Origin: Mycolicibacterium wolinskyi
GTDB taxonomy: Bacteria > Actinomycetota > Actinomycetes > Mycobacteriales > Mycobacteriaceae
Direction: 5' to 3'
DNA length: 64,000 nucleotides
Assembly (NCBI RefSeq): GCF_002101965.1
Contig: NZ_LQQA01000005.1
Coordinates: 248,001-312,000 of the forward strand
Below, piece after piece: positions 32,386 through 40,988 of this stretch. A program made the translations under genes and the position numbers. Below the pieces are notes generated by a model. That model was not told the origin of the DNA. It did no database searches and saw only the letters and a program-made list of their open reading frames with translations. Each line of letters opens with the position of its first letter. The stretch's first letter is position 1.

Positions 32386-32859
32386 TCAGTGCGAATGGCG
32401 CGGGTCTGGCCCGAGAGGACCGCCGTTGGGCAATGCCACGGGGCCACCGTCCGGCCGTTCAGTTGGGACGCCGCAGTGCGTGCAGACGATCCACCCGGAC
32501 CCATCGGGTTGGTGAGGCAGGTGCCGCCCGCGGTCGGCGCACTCTGCTTCCCGTGCGCGCGTCTGTTCGCTGTATCCGATGGCCGTCTTGAGTACTTCGT
32601 CAGCCAGCACGAAGTAGCCGCCCTCTCGACGCTCCCACAGTCCGGCTGTCTCAAGCTCGGCAGCGGCAATGGTGGTCTCGGCAGAGAGGGCACTCAGGTA
32701 CTCGTCGCTGACGAACCCGGGCTGACCGTCCGAGATGCTGTTGAGGCACCCGTGCAGGTGCAGGTTGAGCGCGTTCCTGCTCAGCACGCCCATGTCGTCA
32801 CCGCCCAGGTCTCCCTCGACGTTGATGAAGTGCGGGTCGGTCTCGAAGTCGTCAGGCAA
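32386..32859 (-). CDS. Unknown protein, 157 residues, replication-module type
   Basis: It begins MPDDFETDPHFINVEGDLGG. The N-terminal 100 residues look like a winged helix (LHLHGCLNSISDGQPGFVSD, then TAGLWERREGGYFVLADEVL), the kind seen in phage and plasmid replication accessory proteins. The C-terminus has a CTHCGVPTERPDG knuckle. It lies 9 bases behind the secreted protease gene on the same strand and is the last gene of that leftward group. No specific function assigned. Confidence 0.5.
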   Translation of the reverse strand: MPDDFETDPHFINVEGDLGGDDMGVLSRNALNLHLHGCLNSISDGQPGFVSDEYLSALSAETTIAAAELETAGLWERREGGYFVLADEVLKTAIGYSEQTRAREAECADRGRHLPHQPDGSGWIVCTHCGVPTERPDGGPVALPNGGPLGPDPRHSH

Positions 32860-32868
32860 TGGGGTCCC

Positions 32869-33630
32869 TCAGTTTGCTCCGCAGCCGCAGACTTGAAGGT
32901 TGAGCGCTTTGAGGACCGGCGCCACCCAGAAGAACTGGGTAGTGCCCGTCTCGTCGTCCACATTGGAGGCCAGGCCGATGATGTCCACTGTGCCGTCGTT
33001 GTTCTTGCGGTACAACGCCGAACCGGAGTCACCATGAATGGCACGCACTTCAGCAGTGATGGTGTACTTCGACGCCACCGTGATCGGGCCGCAGGTCTCG
33101 CCTGTTCGCATGCCGTATTTGCACACTTCGGTGCCGTATGGGAGGTCCTTGCGGTCCTCGACGACCCCGCGCACGGGGTACACGCCGGCGATCTTGAATG
33201 AGGCGATCCGCACTCCGTCCTGCATGGCGATCACGCCGGCATCGGTATACAGCGGCAGCTCGTCGTTTCCGGTGGGAGTGCTGCCGTCGGTATCGCGGGA
33301 TGCGATGTAAGTGCCGAGCGGCCGGGCGACATCGGGACTGTCGGCCTCGCTGAAGTGCACGGTGGGCCGAGCTTCGGCGGTGTGGTCGCAGTGTCCCGCT
33401 GTGATGCCGTACAGCCGGTGAGATGCCGGGTCTCCCGCGATGAGTCCCAGCGTGCACGTGAAGGACCCGCCGTCAGTGGATTGGGCGATCGTGGCTCCTG
33501 GTGCGATGCCGCCCGGAAAAGAAGTCCGGTCTGAGTCTGTGGCGCCCGCGCGGGCCGGCATGACCATCGCCGCGGCAATCAGGATCGCCGCGGCGACAAC
33601 TACGCCCGCTCGTCTACCACTTCTCGTCAT
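32869..33630 (-). CDS. Secreted chymotrypsin-like serine protease
   Basis: A 253-residue protein beginning MTRSGRRAG. A signal peptide (hydrophobic VVVAAAILIAAAMVM, ending near ARAGA at residue 29) predicts export. The catalytic triad is visible: His in GITAGHCDHT, Asp in YTDAGVIAM and Ser in HGDSGSAL. Paired cysteines (FTCTL/GHC, EVCKYG/ETCGP) fit the S1 fold of streptogrisin-like enzymes. It overlaps the end of the proline-rich gene by 17 bases, so the two are coexpressed. A close paralogue is at 42585. The substrate is unknown; processing of secreted or surface proteins is plausible. Confidence 0.8.
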   Translation of the reverse strand: MTRSGRRAGVVVAAAILIAAAMVMPARAGATDSDRTSFPGGIAPGATIAQSTDGGSFTCTLGLIAGDPASHRLYGITAGHCDHTAEARPTVHFSEADSPDVARPLGTYIASRDTDGSTPTGNDELPLYTDAGVIAMQDGVRIASFKIAGVYPVRGVVEDRKDLPYGTEVCKYGMRTGETCGPITVASKYTITAEVRAIHGDSGSALYRKNNDGTVDIIGLASNVDDETGTTQFFWVAPVLKALNLQVCGCGAN

Positions 33631-34936
33631 CGCGAGGTTCCCCCGGATACTGGACAGGTTGGTCGCGCCCGGGCAGGCGCGGTGGCGCAGGTGCCGGCGG
33701 CACATCCATCACAACTGACGCAGGCGGTGGAACGTTCATCACGACCGGGGCGGGCGGTGGCACGTCTCGGAGCGCAGGTGGTTCAGGCTCGGAGCGCTGT
33801 GGCGCGCTCGGGTGCCGTTCGTCGGGCAGCAGGTCCGCGAGCTCGGCACTGTCGATGTACTCGCCTGCTGGCGGGTCGTCGTCGCGCAGAATGTGGGACA
33901 CCAGCGCCTTGTCCCGGGCCTCTTCGCCGGTGAGGATGCGCTCGGAGGCGCGGTCCCGGCGCAGCGGAGGCAGGTCGGGGCGCGCTGATCCACCGGGGCC
34001 GCCCATACCGCCGCCCATCGGCATAGCGCCCATGCCTCCCATCATTCCGGTGGAGCCGGTCGGTCCGGTTTTCAGCGGCGGCAGGCCCGCTGATGGCGAG
34101 GTGGATGCGGTGCGCCCGGAGATCTGGGCGGGATCGACTCGGCCGCCGGTGACGCTGGGGTTGACCAGCGGCATTGGTGCGACACCGCCGCTACCGTCGC
34201 TCAACGAGGAGCCGTAGGTGGTCGGTCCGGGTTCAGCGCCGCGGCGATTGGGCCGCGGTGTCGTGCCGTAGGGGCGGCCGTCAGGGCCAGTTCCCGGGAC
34301 AAATGCGCTGGGCGCTGTCGTCGGCCCGCCTGCGGGGCCGGCCATGGGCCCCTGCGCGGCGGGTGCGCCCTGCATGGGGCCAGGGGCCATCGGGCCCTGT
34401 CCGGGGGCCGCCATGGGCTGAGCTGGCTGGTCTGCAGAAACGTTCGTACGTGGAGAAACTTCTTCCTTCGGCTTCGCTTCAGGCTCCGGGGAGCGTTCCG
34501 AGCGCTTGCCTACGCCGGGATCTGGCTCGAAACCGTCGATCTTGGGGCCAGCTTCTTCGGGTGGGACGATGTCCTTGATGGACTCGTAGGCGGCCGAGGA
34601 CCTCCGTAGCGCGTCCTGGACTTCGGGGTCGGCTGCGGTTCCGCTGCGGATTGCTGGGGCTGCGTCCTTGGCTGCTTCGCCGATAGTGCGGAAGCCGTCA
34701 GCGATCTTGAGCATCAAGGACCGCACTTCGTTGATCTTCTCTTCGGCGGCGACGATCGCCGCTCCGGAGCCGACGTCGGACGGGAAGCTGATCAGTTCGG
34801 TGTCGTGTTCGAGCATTTCGGCCACGTTGATGCGGTACTGGTGCTCTTCGTCGTTGGTCAGCGAGTCTCCGTCGTAGCGGATGGCGCCCGGGCCGCCGCG
34901 CGATATCGAGCCGAGAACGTTGTCGAAGTTTGTCAT
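33614..34936 (-). CDS. Proline/glycine-rich protein, type VII substrate-like
   Basis: A 440-residue protein beginning MTNFDNVLGSISRGGPG behind GAGGGGGTTCC. Residues 30-125 are helical (INVAEMLEHDTELISF; KINEVRSLMLKIADGFRTIG), followed by a 220-residue low-complexity Pro/Gly/Met region (GPMAPGPM, MGGMGAMPMGGGMGG) and a Pro-rich tail (VPPPAPVVMNVPPP). A helical head plus disordered Pro/Gly region recalls Esp-type ESX-associated proteins. No signal peptide. It is cotranscribed with the secreted protease (17-base overlap), which may process it. The substrate role is inferred. Confidence 0.55.
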   Translation of the reverse strand: MTNFDNVLGSISRGGPGAIRYDGDSLTNDEEHQYRINVAEMLEHDTELISFPSDVGSGAAIVAAEEKINEVRSLMLKIADGFRTIGEAAKDAAPAIRSGTAADPEVQDALRRSSAAYESIKDIVPPEEAGPKIDGFEPDPGVGKRSERSPEPEAKPKEEVSPRTNVSADQPAQPMAAPGQGPMAPGPMQGAPAAQGPMAGPAGGPTTAPSAFVPGTGPDGRPYGTTPRPNRRGAEPGPTTYGSSLSDGSGGVAPMPLVNPSVTGGRVDPAQISGRTASTSPSAGLPPLKTGPTGSTGMMGGMGAMPMGGGMGGPGGSARPDLPPLRRDRASERILTGEEARDKALVSHILRDDDPPAGEYIDSAELADLLPDERHPSAPQRSEPEPPALRDVPPPAPVVMNVPPPASVVMDVPPAPAPPRLPGRDQPVQYPGEPRDDEKW

Positions 34937-35139
34937 TGGAACCCCCTCGCTGAGACTAAACACTTTGCTTGCTGACGAGCGTAGGGAACGGCTTGGACAC
35001 CGGCTTCTTCGTTCGGTAGCGGTAGCGGGCCTGGAGAGCTGCGGTTCGTCGTCGACGGCGCGGTCGTGATGCGGCGGAACCATGCTCCGGAGAGCCCGGG
35101 CTCAGGCTTGCCGATGTCCGTAGAGATCACGGCGTAGGC

Positions 35140-36441
35140 CTAGTAGAGCAGGGCGGGGCGCCATTCGTTGGAGCCGTCCTGCTGCACGATTACGTGCCTC
35201 TGACCGGCGCCTACCGGGCACCAGACGTACCGGGGCTGGCGTGAGCCGGTAACGGAAAGCACGGTTGTATCCAGCACCAGGTTGGCGGCACCGCGGTCGT
35301 TGAGGACCGCTGGGACGGTCGTCAGCATGGCGGGCTCGCAGAACCATAGCTGCGACCCGGCAGGTTTGTGGTTCGGGTCCCACTCAGCCCGCAGGGATTC
35401 GGGGGCATCCGCCCATGTGATCTGCATTTCTTCGCCGTGGCCTAGGGTGCTGAAGCGCAGGCCGCTCGCCGAGTTCCATTCTTCGACCCATGGCAGTAGA
35501 TACCGCTGAGCCTTGAGGATGATCTGGCTGACGGGCACGGTGGTCGTCAGTCCGGTGTGTTCGTGGATCTGCTCCATGAGGTTCTCCCACTCAATGACCC
35601 GCGGCCCGGAATAGCTGGTCCCGGGAGCGAACAGGCTGGTCCACGCTTTCAGTGGGCTTGTCCCCCACCGTGCTGCGGATGCGTTGGCGAGCAGGATGGC
35701 CCAGGCCAGGTGGGCGCGGTCGTCTCCGGCAGCTCCGAGTGCGGCGGCCCGGATGTAGGCCTGTTCCAGCTCGCTGACGCCGTCGAGAGGGTCGATCAGC
35801 AGGCGGGGGAAGCCGTCGTACTCCGGGAGTCCCACCCGGTAGGTGTAGAGGCTGGACCACGGCGCACCGTTGGTGAAGTTGTTGGCGACGGCGACTGGCC
35901 ACGGCATCACAGTGATCACGTTGTGCCTCGCGGCAATACCGCTCGCCGCGTGGGTGAAGGCAACGGTTCCGCCCGCTCGATCGGCGAAGTCGTGGGCGAA
36001 ATCGTCGCGCCCGCCACCGGGGTAGGCCAGGCTCCCCGCAGTGATGACGGCGCCGGGTTTGGCGAGGTCGCCGAGGACGAATCCGCCGTCGTAGAGGAGC
36101 GTGTCGTCGACCCACGGGGTGGCCTGGGTCGAAGAGGCGCTTGCGCTGAATGCTTCACATGCTGCGTCGAAGAACTGACGAGTGATTACCTTCCCCCGCG
36201 AGGGACCGAGTGAGGGGTGCCGCCAGTTTTCGAGGAATGACCCGTATTGGTCGCGTGTGCGGGGGGTGATGGGCATCTCCTTGCCGGCCTCGATGTCGGC
36301 CTGTTGACGCTCGGACGGTCCGCCCAGGTCCTCCACTGCTTTTCGTGAGACGCGGCCGCGCATCGACCGGATGGTGCTGATGAAGTCGCCGAACTCGGGC
36401 GAATTGGGAAAAGAGTTGGGGTTAGTTGCCATGTTTTGCAT
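35140..36441 (-). CDS. Unknown protein with N-terminal Xre-like segment, 433 residues
   Basis: It begins MQNMATNPNSFPNS; a start at MATN (36432) is also possible. TATACC lies directly upstream, so the transcript may be leaderless. The N-terminal 70 residues look like an HTH of Xre type (STIRSMRGRVSRKAVEDLGG, then RQQADIEAGKEMPITPRTRD). The remaining 350 residues are a mixed alpha/beta domain rich in Trp, without a recognised motif. HTH plus large unknown domain suggests a regulator. It is the first gene of the leftward group but separated by about 200 bases from the next. Confidence 0.5.
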   Translation of the reverse strand: MQNMATNPNSFPNSPEFGDFISTIRSMRGRVSRKAVEDLGGPSERQQADIEAGKEMPITPRTRDQYGSFLENWRHPSLGPSRGKVITRQFFDAACEAFSASASSTQATPWVDDTLLYDGGFVLGDLAKPGAVITAGSLAYPGGGRDDFAHDFADRAGGTVAFTHAASGIAARHNVITVMPWPVAVANNFTNGAPWSSLYTYRVGLPEYDGFPRLLIDPLDGVSELEQAYIRAAALGAAGDDRAHLAWAILLANASAARWGTSPLKAWTSLFAPGTSYSGPRVIEWENLMEQIHEHTGLTTTVPVSQIILKAQRYLLPWVEEWNSASGLRFSTLGHGEEMQITWADAPESLRAEWDPNHKPAGSQLWFCEPAMLTTVPAVLNDRGAANLVLDTTVLSVTGSRQPRYVWCPVGAGQRHVIVQQDGSNEWRPALLY

Positions 36442-36672
36442 GGTATACCGCAATACGCTGCAATATGGGTGATCTTGACCCACTCCGCATGTGTGAACGC
36501 GCGGAACCGTGCCGCCCCGTTCCGCCCGGGCCTGAGAATGTTGTGGCAGCTCGCCCGTGCCTGGGGTCTTATATCTCCCGGTCGCAGCTCTGCTCGTGCG
36601 CCGCCTCTGTCGAACTCGTCACGACAGTCACGGAATATGCGAAAGGGTTCTCACGACCGAAAGGCGCACACC

Positions 36673-36864
36673 ATGCCCTCCCCTAAGAACGCCCCTCTGC
36701 TGTCACTGCGCGCCACGGTGGTGCTGTTCTGCGCGGTCATCATCGGCGCCACTGCCGGGTTGCTGACGTATGTCGCGAGTAAGCAGCTGGCCCAGGCCGC
36801 CCTGGCGGGCGGTGCGGCGTTCTGTGCGGCCGTCGCGGGATTGCATGCGGTCGTCGGACCGTAG
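36673..36864 (+). CDS. Small two-helix membrane protein
   Basis: A 63-residue protein beginning MPSPKNAPLLSLRATVVLF. Two hydrophobic helices (VVLFCAVIIGATAGLLTYVA and ALAGGAAFCAAVAGLHAVV) with a short polar loop (SKQLAQA). Such tiny membrane proteins are common in actinomycete plasmids, often near transfer genes. No recognised family. Confidence 0.55.
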   Translation: MPSPKNAPLLSLRATVVLFCAVIIGATAGLLTYVASKQLAQAALAGGAAFCAAVAGLHAVVGP

Positions 36865-37839
36865 GCCGAATGACATGGGGCCTGCCGCGGATGGCGGCCC
36901 TCGATCGGGCATCGCAAATGGCTGCGGCGAGTCGGCGCCGGCCGGTTGGTGGCCGTGGCGCGGTGAAGGACCACCCTATGCCCTCACTCCTCCCGCCGCA
37001 TCCGCCCCTGACCTGGCATTACGCCCCACTTAGGCCGCTGGGGAACGAACGTCCCCACTCTAGATAGAGGATGCCTCAGGCGGGCTGTCGGCCGCGAGAC
37101 GGGCCGTGAGGGCCTCTTTTGGCGTTTCACCGCTTGGCGCCTGGTTGGTGGATTTGCATTTCCGCAGGTCAGCAGCGCGGCCAATGCTGAGTAGGGCAGT
37201 CTCGGCGCACCGGCGCGGGCACCGCAGGAATCAGAGGTTGCGACCTACCTAGGCACCACTCTGGCTAGTTGGTGGTCGCGCTGTGACTGGCCGCCGGGCT
37301 AGGTAGCGACACCGACGTGGGCAGGTCGATTCTGCTGCACCCCTCCCCCGCCCATCCCGTTTCGACCTTCCCGCAGTTAGGTAAGTCCGCCCTGGCTGCG
37401 ATGGTGCGGGAAGCGCAGCGGAGCCAGTACAGCGCTCGCAAACGATGGCCGGTGGGATGCTGCCGGACAGATGGCGTCGCTCGGATGCTGTCAACGCCAA
37501 GGGCGCAGCGAAGGCGCACAAGCAAGCCGGGATGCGTGCGCTTGGGAAGCGCGCGCGCAAACGACTGAGTTACCGATCCTGACCGGCAGGTGTTAGTGAC
37601 GCGGCTCTGCACTTAGCGTTAGTTCGATGCGCGGAAGGATTCGGGGATGCGTCGACTTCGCTCGCTCGGCAGCGCCTTCCGCTCAGTGCAACCGTCAGCG
37701 CAGCAATCAGCAGAATGCCTGGAGTGGAGCCGTATCGTCGGGGTGGCGACCACAGGTTCTACCGCGTTAGTGGGTTACGGTTTCGAGCAGCGGTCTAGTT
37801 GTGGCTGACCGATTGCGAAACTCCGAGGAGGTGAATCAC
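36865..37839. other. 975-bp region without a convincing gene
   Basis: No frame here has both a plausible start signal and codon-like composition. It contains GC-rich inverted repeats but no unit that repeats like the neighbouring arrays. Being next to the GCGC array and parA, it may hold part of the replication or partition control region; nothing in the sequence proves that. Confidence 0.4.
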
Positions 37840-38505
37840 ATGGACGACGTTGCATCGGATGTCGCCGCGGAGTTCATGCGCCCCCTCCCGCTCCCCTGGC
37901 CTGCCGTCGTTGAGCTGCCCGTAACCACGCCGTTCACGCCCCTCGATTCCACTATTTGTGCTGGCCAAGCGCTCGTATCGCGCTTATCGTCGCGCTGCTT
38001 ACGCGCGCCTCACCACGTCGCCTCCAGGGCCTTGCATCGCGCTATCGTTCGCGCGTACTCGTCCGCGCCATTGCACGCGCTATCCAGCGCTTCGTTATGC
38101 GCCTTGCCATGCGCCCATTCCTACGCAGTGCATAGCGCTTGCGTTTGCGCGCACTGCGACGCGGCGACTTCCGCCCTCGCATCGCGGAGCGCAACGCCCT
38201 GTACTACGCCGCTTATGGCGCTTACCACTGGGCGCACTCCCCCGCCTGTCATTACGCGGTTCGCATCGCGCGTTATTGCGCGCTTCTTTCCGCCCGTATA
38301 TGCACGCTGGCTACCGCGTAGATATGGGCACTCTTTTGCGCGCGTTACCCAGCGCTGGATACAGCGTGATCAATCGCGTTATCACGCGCCCGATGATGGG
38401 CGTCATATTGGGCGCTGGTGGGGCGTGGTGAAACGCCCGTGTCCGCGCCGTTGCCTACGCGGATGGACGCGCACCGGGCAGGGCGCTCCCATGGGCGGTA
38501 CATGA
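37840..38505 (+). CDS. Open frame with strong ribosome-binding site running through the GCGC array
   Basis: An ATG (MDDVASDVAAEFMRPLPL) preceded by GAGGAGGTGAATCAC, one of the best ribosome-binding sites in the window. After about 45 normal-looking codons the frame enters the 12-bp-period array and becomes a Ser/Ala/Cys/Leu/Arg repeat; a 12-bp period keeps any frame open. Either a short gene reads into the centromere-like repeats, or its original end was replaced by them. Real expression of the distal part is doubtful. Confidence 0.25.
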   Translation: MDDVASDVAAEFMRPLPLPWPAVVELPVTTPFTPLDSTICAGQALVSRLSSRCLRAPHHVASRALHRAIVRAYSSAPLHALSSASLCALPCAHSYAVHSACVCAHCDAATSALASRSATPCTTPLMALTTGRTPPPVITRFASRVIARFFPPVYARWLPRRYGHSFARVTQRWIQRDQSRYHAPDDGRHIGRWWGVVKRPCPRRCLRGWTRTGQGAPMGGT

Positions 38506-38620
38506 GGCGATTTGGTGCGCGCGCTATTCCGCGTTTGTTGAGGCGTTACAAACGCGTGACGTGTCGCGTGATGCACAGCGCGGTTAAGGGCGCTAGTATC
38601 AGCGCTAATCGCGCGTGACT
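37969..38620. repeat. GCGC-core array with about 12-bp period, centromere candidate
   Basis: GCGC cores (often TGCGC, CGCGCT or AGCGCT) recur at roughly 12-base steps, e.g. at 37969, 37980, 37992, 38003, 38039, 38051, 38065, 38077, 38087, 38099, 38111, 38135 and 38147, and go on with more variation to about 38620, 90 bases before parA. In type Ib partition systems the centromere lies upstream of parA and is an array of short direct repeats bound by a ribbon-helix-helix ParB. Position and structure fit, with the small protein at 39709 as the likely binder. Confidence 0.7.
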
Positions 38621-38711
38621 TACCGCCCGTTGTCAAGCGGGGCAGAGCGCGCGGTACGGAGCGACATCTGACGCCCTCTACCGGGCGCAATACCCTTGGG
38701 AGGGTAGGGGA

Positions 38712-39707
38712 ATGATGACTGAGATGACGGCACCCGTTTACGCGTTGGCCTCAGTGGTGCCATCGCCGTTCCGAGTGATCGCGCTCGCGAACGGTAAGGG
38801 TGGAGTCGGGAAGACGACCGTCACGGCGAACCTCGCCGGCCTGTTCGGCCAGGCCGGATACCGGGTGCTGGTGGTGGAGCTGGATCCGCAGGGCAACCTT
38901 GCTCGCGACTACGGCCTACCGGTGGACGAGTACGAGTCGATCAAGGATGTGATCGACGCCAATGGTGAGCAGCATGCAGCGGCCTTGCTCTTGAAGTCCC
39001 CGAGTGCGACGCCTCCGCTGTACACCAACGTGCGGCCCAACGTCGATCTAATTGCTGGTGGTGGGGGGCTGGAGCGCATCTACAAGTACTACGCGGCGAA
39101 CTCCAAGGACAGCCTGGCCGATGCCATCCAGCGGGAGATCATCAGCCTGGGCCGCTCCTATGACCTGATCCTGATCGACGCTCCGCCTGTTGATATCACT
39201 GCGCTCGAAGCAGCTCTGCGGGTGGCCGGCACTGTGATCATCCCGATCAAGGCCGACGACGCGAGCATCGACGGTCTGTCGACTATCGCGGACTTGTTCG
39301 GGCCGGCGAAGCTGGAGAACCCCTGGCTGAGCCTTGGGGGAGTGGTGAGGTTCGGCATCGGAAGCCAGGCAACACGCGTTGCGGGCCGCGCGAAGGACAC
39401 AGTTGAGCAGATTCTTGGTGGTGTGGCCCCCATTTTCGATGCGATCATTCGCCACTCTGATTCAGCGATGCAGGATTCTCGTCGCCACGGGCTTTTGGCC
39501 CACGAGCTGGAGTCGGCGAGTACCGACGCCAAGGGCAAGAAGCTGGCCGCTCTACGTTCGGGAAAGAAGCTCGGTGACGACGTGGTGGGCACAGGCGCCG
39601 GTACCAGCAGGGGTTTGGCCGAGGACTACGAGAACCTTGCAGCAGAGGTGCTCATGAGGATGAACGAACTGATCAGCGAGAACGCGGCGGCCGGAGAGGA
39701 GCGCTGA
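38712..39707 (+). CDS. parA: ParA-type partition ATPase
   Basis: A 331-residue protein behind GGGAGGGTAGGGG. Deviant Walker A with two lysines (GKGGVGKTTVTANLAG, about residues 28-43), motif A' VVELDPQGNLARDYG (about 57-71) and Walker B ILIDAPPVD. This is the MinD/ParA family; without an N-terminal HTH it is of type Ib size class. ParA moves plasmid copies over the nucleoid using a centromere-ParB complex. The following gene starts one base after its stop, and the GCGC array lies upstream, completing a par locus. Confidence 0.88.
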   Translation: MMTEMTAPVYALASVVPSPFRVIALANGKGGVGKTTVTANLAGLFGQAGYRVLVVELDPQGNLARDYGLPVDEYESIKDVIDANGEQHAAALLLKSPSATPPLYTNVRPNVDLIAGGGGLERIYKYYAANSKDSLADAIQREIISLGRSYDLILIDAPPVDITALEAALRVAGTVIIPIKADDASIDGLSTIADLFGPAKLENPWLSLGGVVRFGIGSQATRVAGRAKDTVEQILGGVAPIFDAIIRHSDSAMQDSRRHGLLAHELESASTDAKGKKLAALRSGKKLGDDVVGTGAGTSRGLAEDYENLAAEVLMRMNELISENAAAGEER

Positions 39708-39708
39708 C

Positions 39709-40440
39709 ATGGCCACAAACGGAAATGCGAAGCACAAGAACTTGGCCGGCGCGTTCGGCGGCGGTGCAGCGCCTGAGCGGGGCGCCAAGTTGCAGGGGTT
39801 GCTGGGCTCGCCTGCCGGTGCCGCGGCTCCGCCGCAAGCGCCGCCGGCCCCGGATCCCGTTCCGCCGGTAGCGGAGCAGCCTGTACGGCCTGCCACGGAG
39901 ACTGTGGAAAGCCCTCAGTCCACGCAAGCCGAGATGGTGCCGCCGGCGCGGCCTGAGGGCGCCGGCCAGGTGGCTACTCGCGTCGCGCCGCCGCGTCGCA
40001 AACGTGCCGCGGCAGAGGGCAGGGGAGTGCCCGCGTCGTCGGTGTATCTGACGGCAGATACCTACAAGGCGCTCACGACCACGAAGAGTCGCAAGATCAA
40101 GGACTACGCCCAGATTGTTCAGGACGCGTTCGCGGGGATCGCGAAGGAAGCCACTGAACAGCAGACGACGCCTGATGAGGTCTTGGCGGGCCTGTTTGAA
40201 GTTCCTGAGAGCGATGATCCGTGGTTGATGCCGTCATCCACTGCGAGGGCGAAGTCGTCGACCCCGCTGACCGAGGCGCGGATCTCCTTCAGCGCCCAAC
40301 AGCGCGAGTGGCTCGAAGAGAAGATGTCGACGGTGAAGGTAAGCACCTTCTCGGAGTTCATCGCCCGGGTGCTCGAACATCATTTGCTGCCGCCGAAGCC
40401 CAAGCGCAGCAAGAAGCCGGTGGCGCAGACCGAGGATTGA
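39709..40440 (+). CDS. ParB-like centromere-binding protein candidate
   Basis: A 243-residue protein starting one base after the parA stop. The N-terminal 100 residues are low complexity Pro/Ala (SPAGAAAPPQAPPAPDPV). Residues about 105-145 and again about 185-225 look like ribbon-helix-helix units: VPASSVYLTADTYKALTTT and EARISFSAQQREWLEE, each with a beta strand followed by helices. Type Ib partner proteins are small and bind arrays upstream of parA through such a domain. At 243 residues it is larger than classical ParG/omega because of the disordered head. Two DNA-binding units would be unusual. Confidence 0.6.
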   Translation: MATNGNAKHKNLAGAFGGGAAPERGAKLQGLLGSPAGAAAPPQAPPAPDPVPPVAEQPVRPATETVESPQSTQAEMVPPARPEGAGQVATRVAPPRRKRAAAEGRGVPASSVYLTADTYKALTTTKSRKIKDYAQIVQDAFAGIAKEATEQQTTPDEVLAGLFEVPESDDPWLMPSSTARAKSSTPLTEARISFSAQQREWLEEKMSTVKVSTFSEFIARVLEHHLLPPKPKRSKKPVAQTED

Positions 40441-40526
40441 GCATCGGTGCCCCGGCTGCAGAATAGGCCTTGGACACGATCGGCGGTGGAGCAGATCCGG
40501 CACTGACCGCCGATACGGTTCGCGCC

Positions 40527-40967
40527 ATGAAAAGCAATTCGCTGTTGAAGACCGTTTCGGCCGGTGGCGCCATCGCCGCCATGGTGTTGCTGCCAGGGTG
40601 TGGGCTGGATCTGCAGAGCGACCGTGAGGCTGCCGCTGCCGTCGAGCCCAGCGCCACTGCGGCTGTGGTGTTTGAGCGGGCCGACGGCCCGATCGAACAG
40701 CTCACCACGTTGGGCGGGCACTGTTTCGAAACGGCGACGGAGGCCGATACGGCGCGTCGTCGCGCTGCAGACGTGGTCGCCTCGGGCAACGCGGCACAGC
40801 GGGATCGGCTCGATAGGACCGGCGAGCTGGTCGACTACGGCCGGCCGCACTCGGTTACCGACATCAGGCCGAATGCGGGTGGAGGGTCCTGCTACCGCGT
40901 AGTTGCGCAAACTCTAGCGGCACGGCTGGGCGAGGATCGGCCGCCGACTGGATGCTGCGCACGCTAG
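40527..40967 (+). CDS. Lipoprotein, paralogue of the one at 12541
   Basis: A 146-residue protein starting at an ATG 7 bases after a TACGGT -10-like box, probably leaderless. It has a lipoprotein signal with lipobox LLPGC near residue 25. The mature domain matches the protein at 12541 in pattern: PIEQL--LGGHCFE, an Ala/Arg helix, LDRTGELVDYGRP and CYRVV, including the two cysteines. Function unknown. It follows the par locus by 86 bases. Two related lipoproteins on one molecule suggest a role in the plasmid's envelope functions, such as exclusion or transfer, but no evidence fixes this. Confidence 0.65.
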   Translation: MKSNSLLKTVSAGGAIAAMVLLPGCGLDLQSDREAAAAVEPSATAAVVFERADGPIEQLTTLGGHCFETATEADTARRRAADVVASGNAAQRDRLDRTGELVDYGRPHSVTDIRPNAGGGSCYRVVAQTLAARLGEDRPPTGCCAR

Positions 40968-40988
40968 TCGAGCGCTGGCGCGCTGCGT

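Noticed and set aside
36865..37839. Replication initiator or iteron origin in the gap before the GCGC array
   Set aside because: No Rep-like frame and no repeated iteron of usual length were found; only proximity to parA would argue for it.
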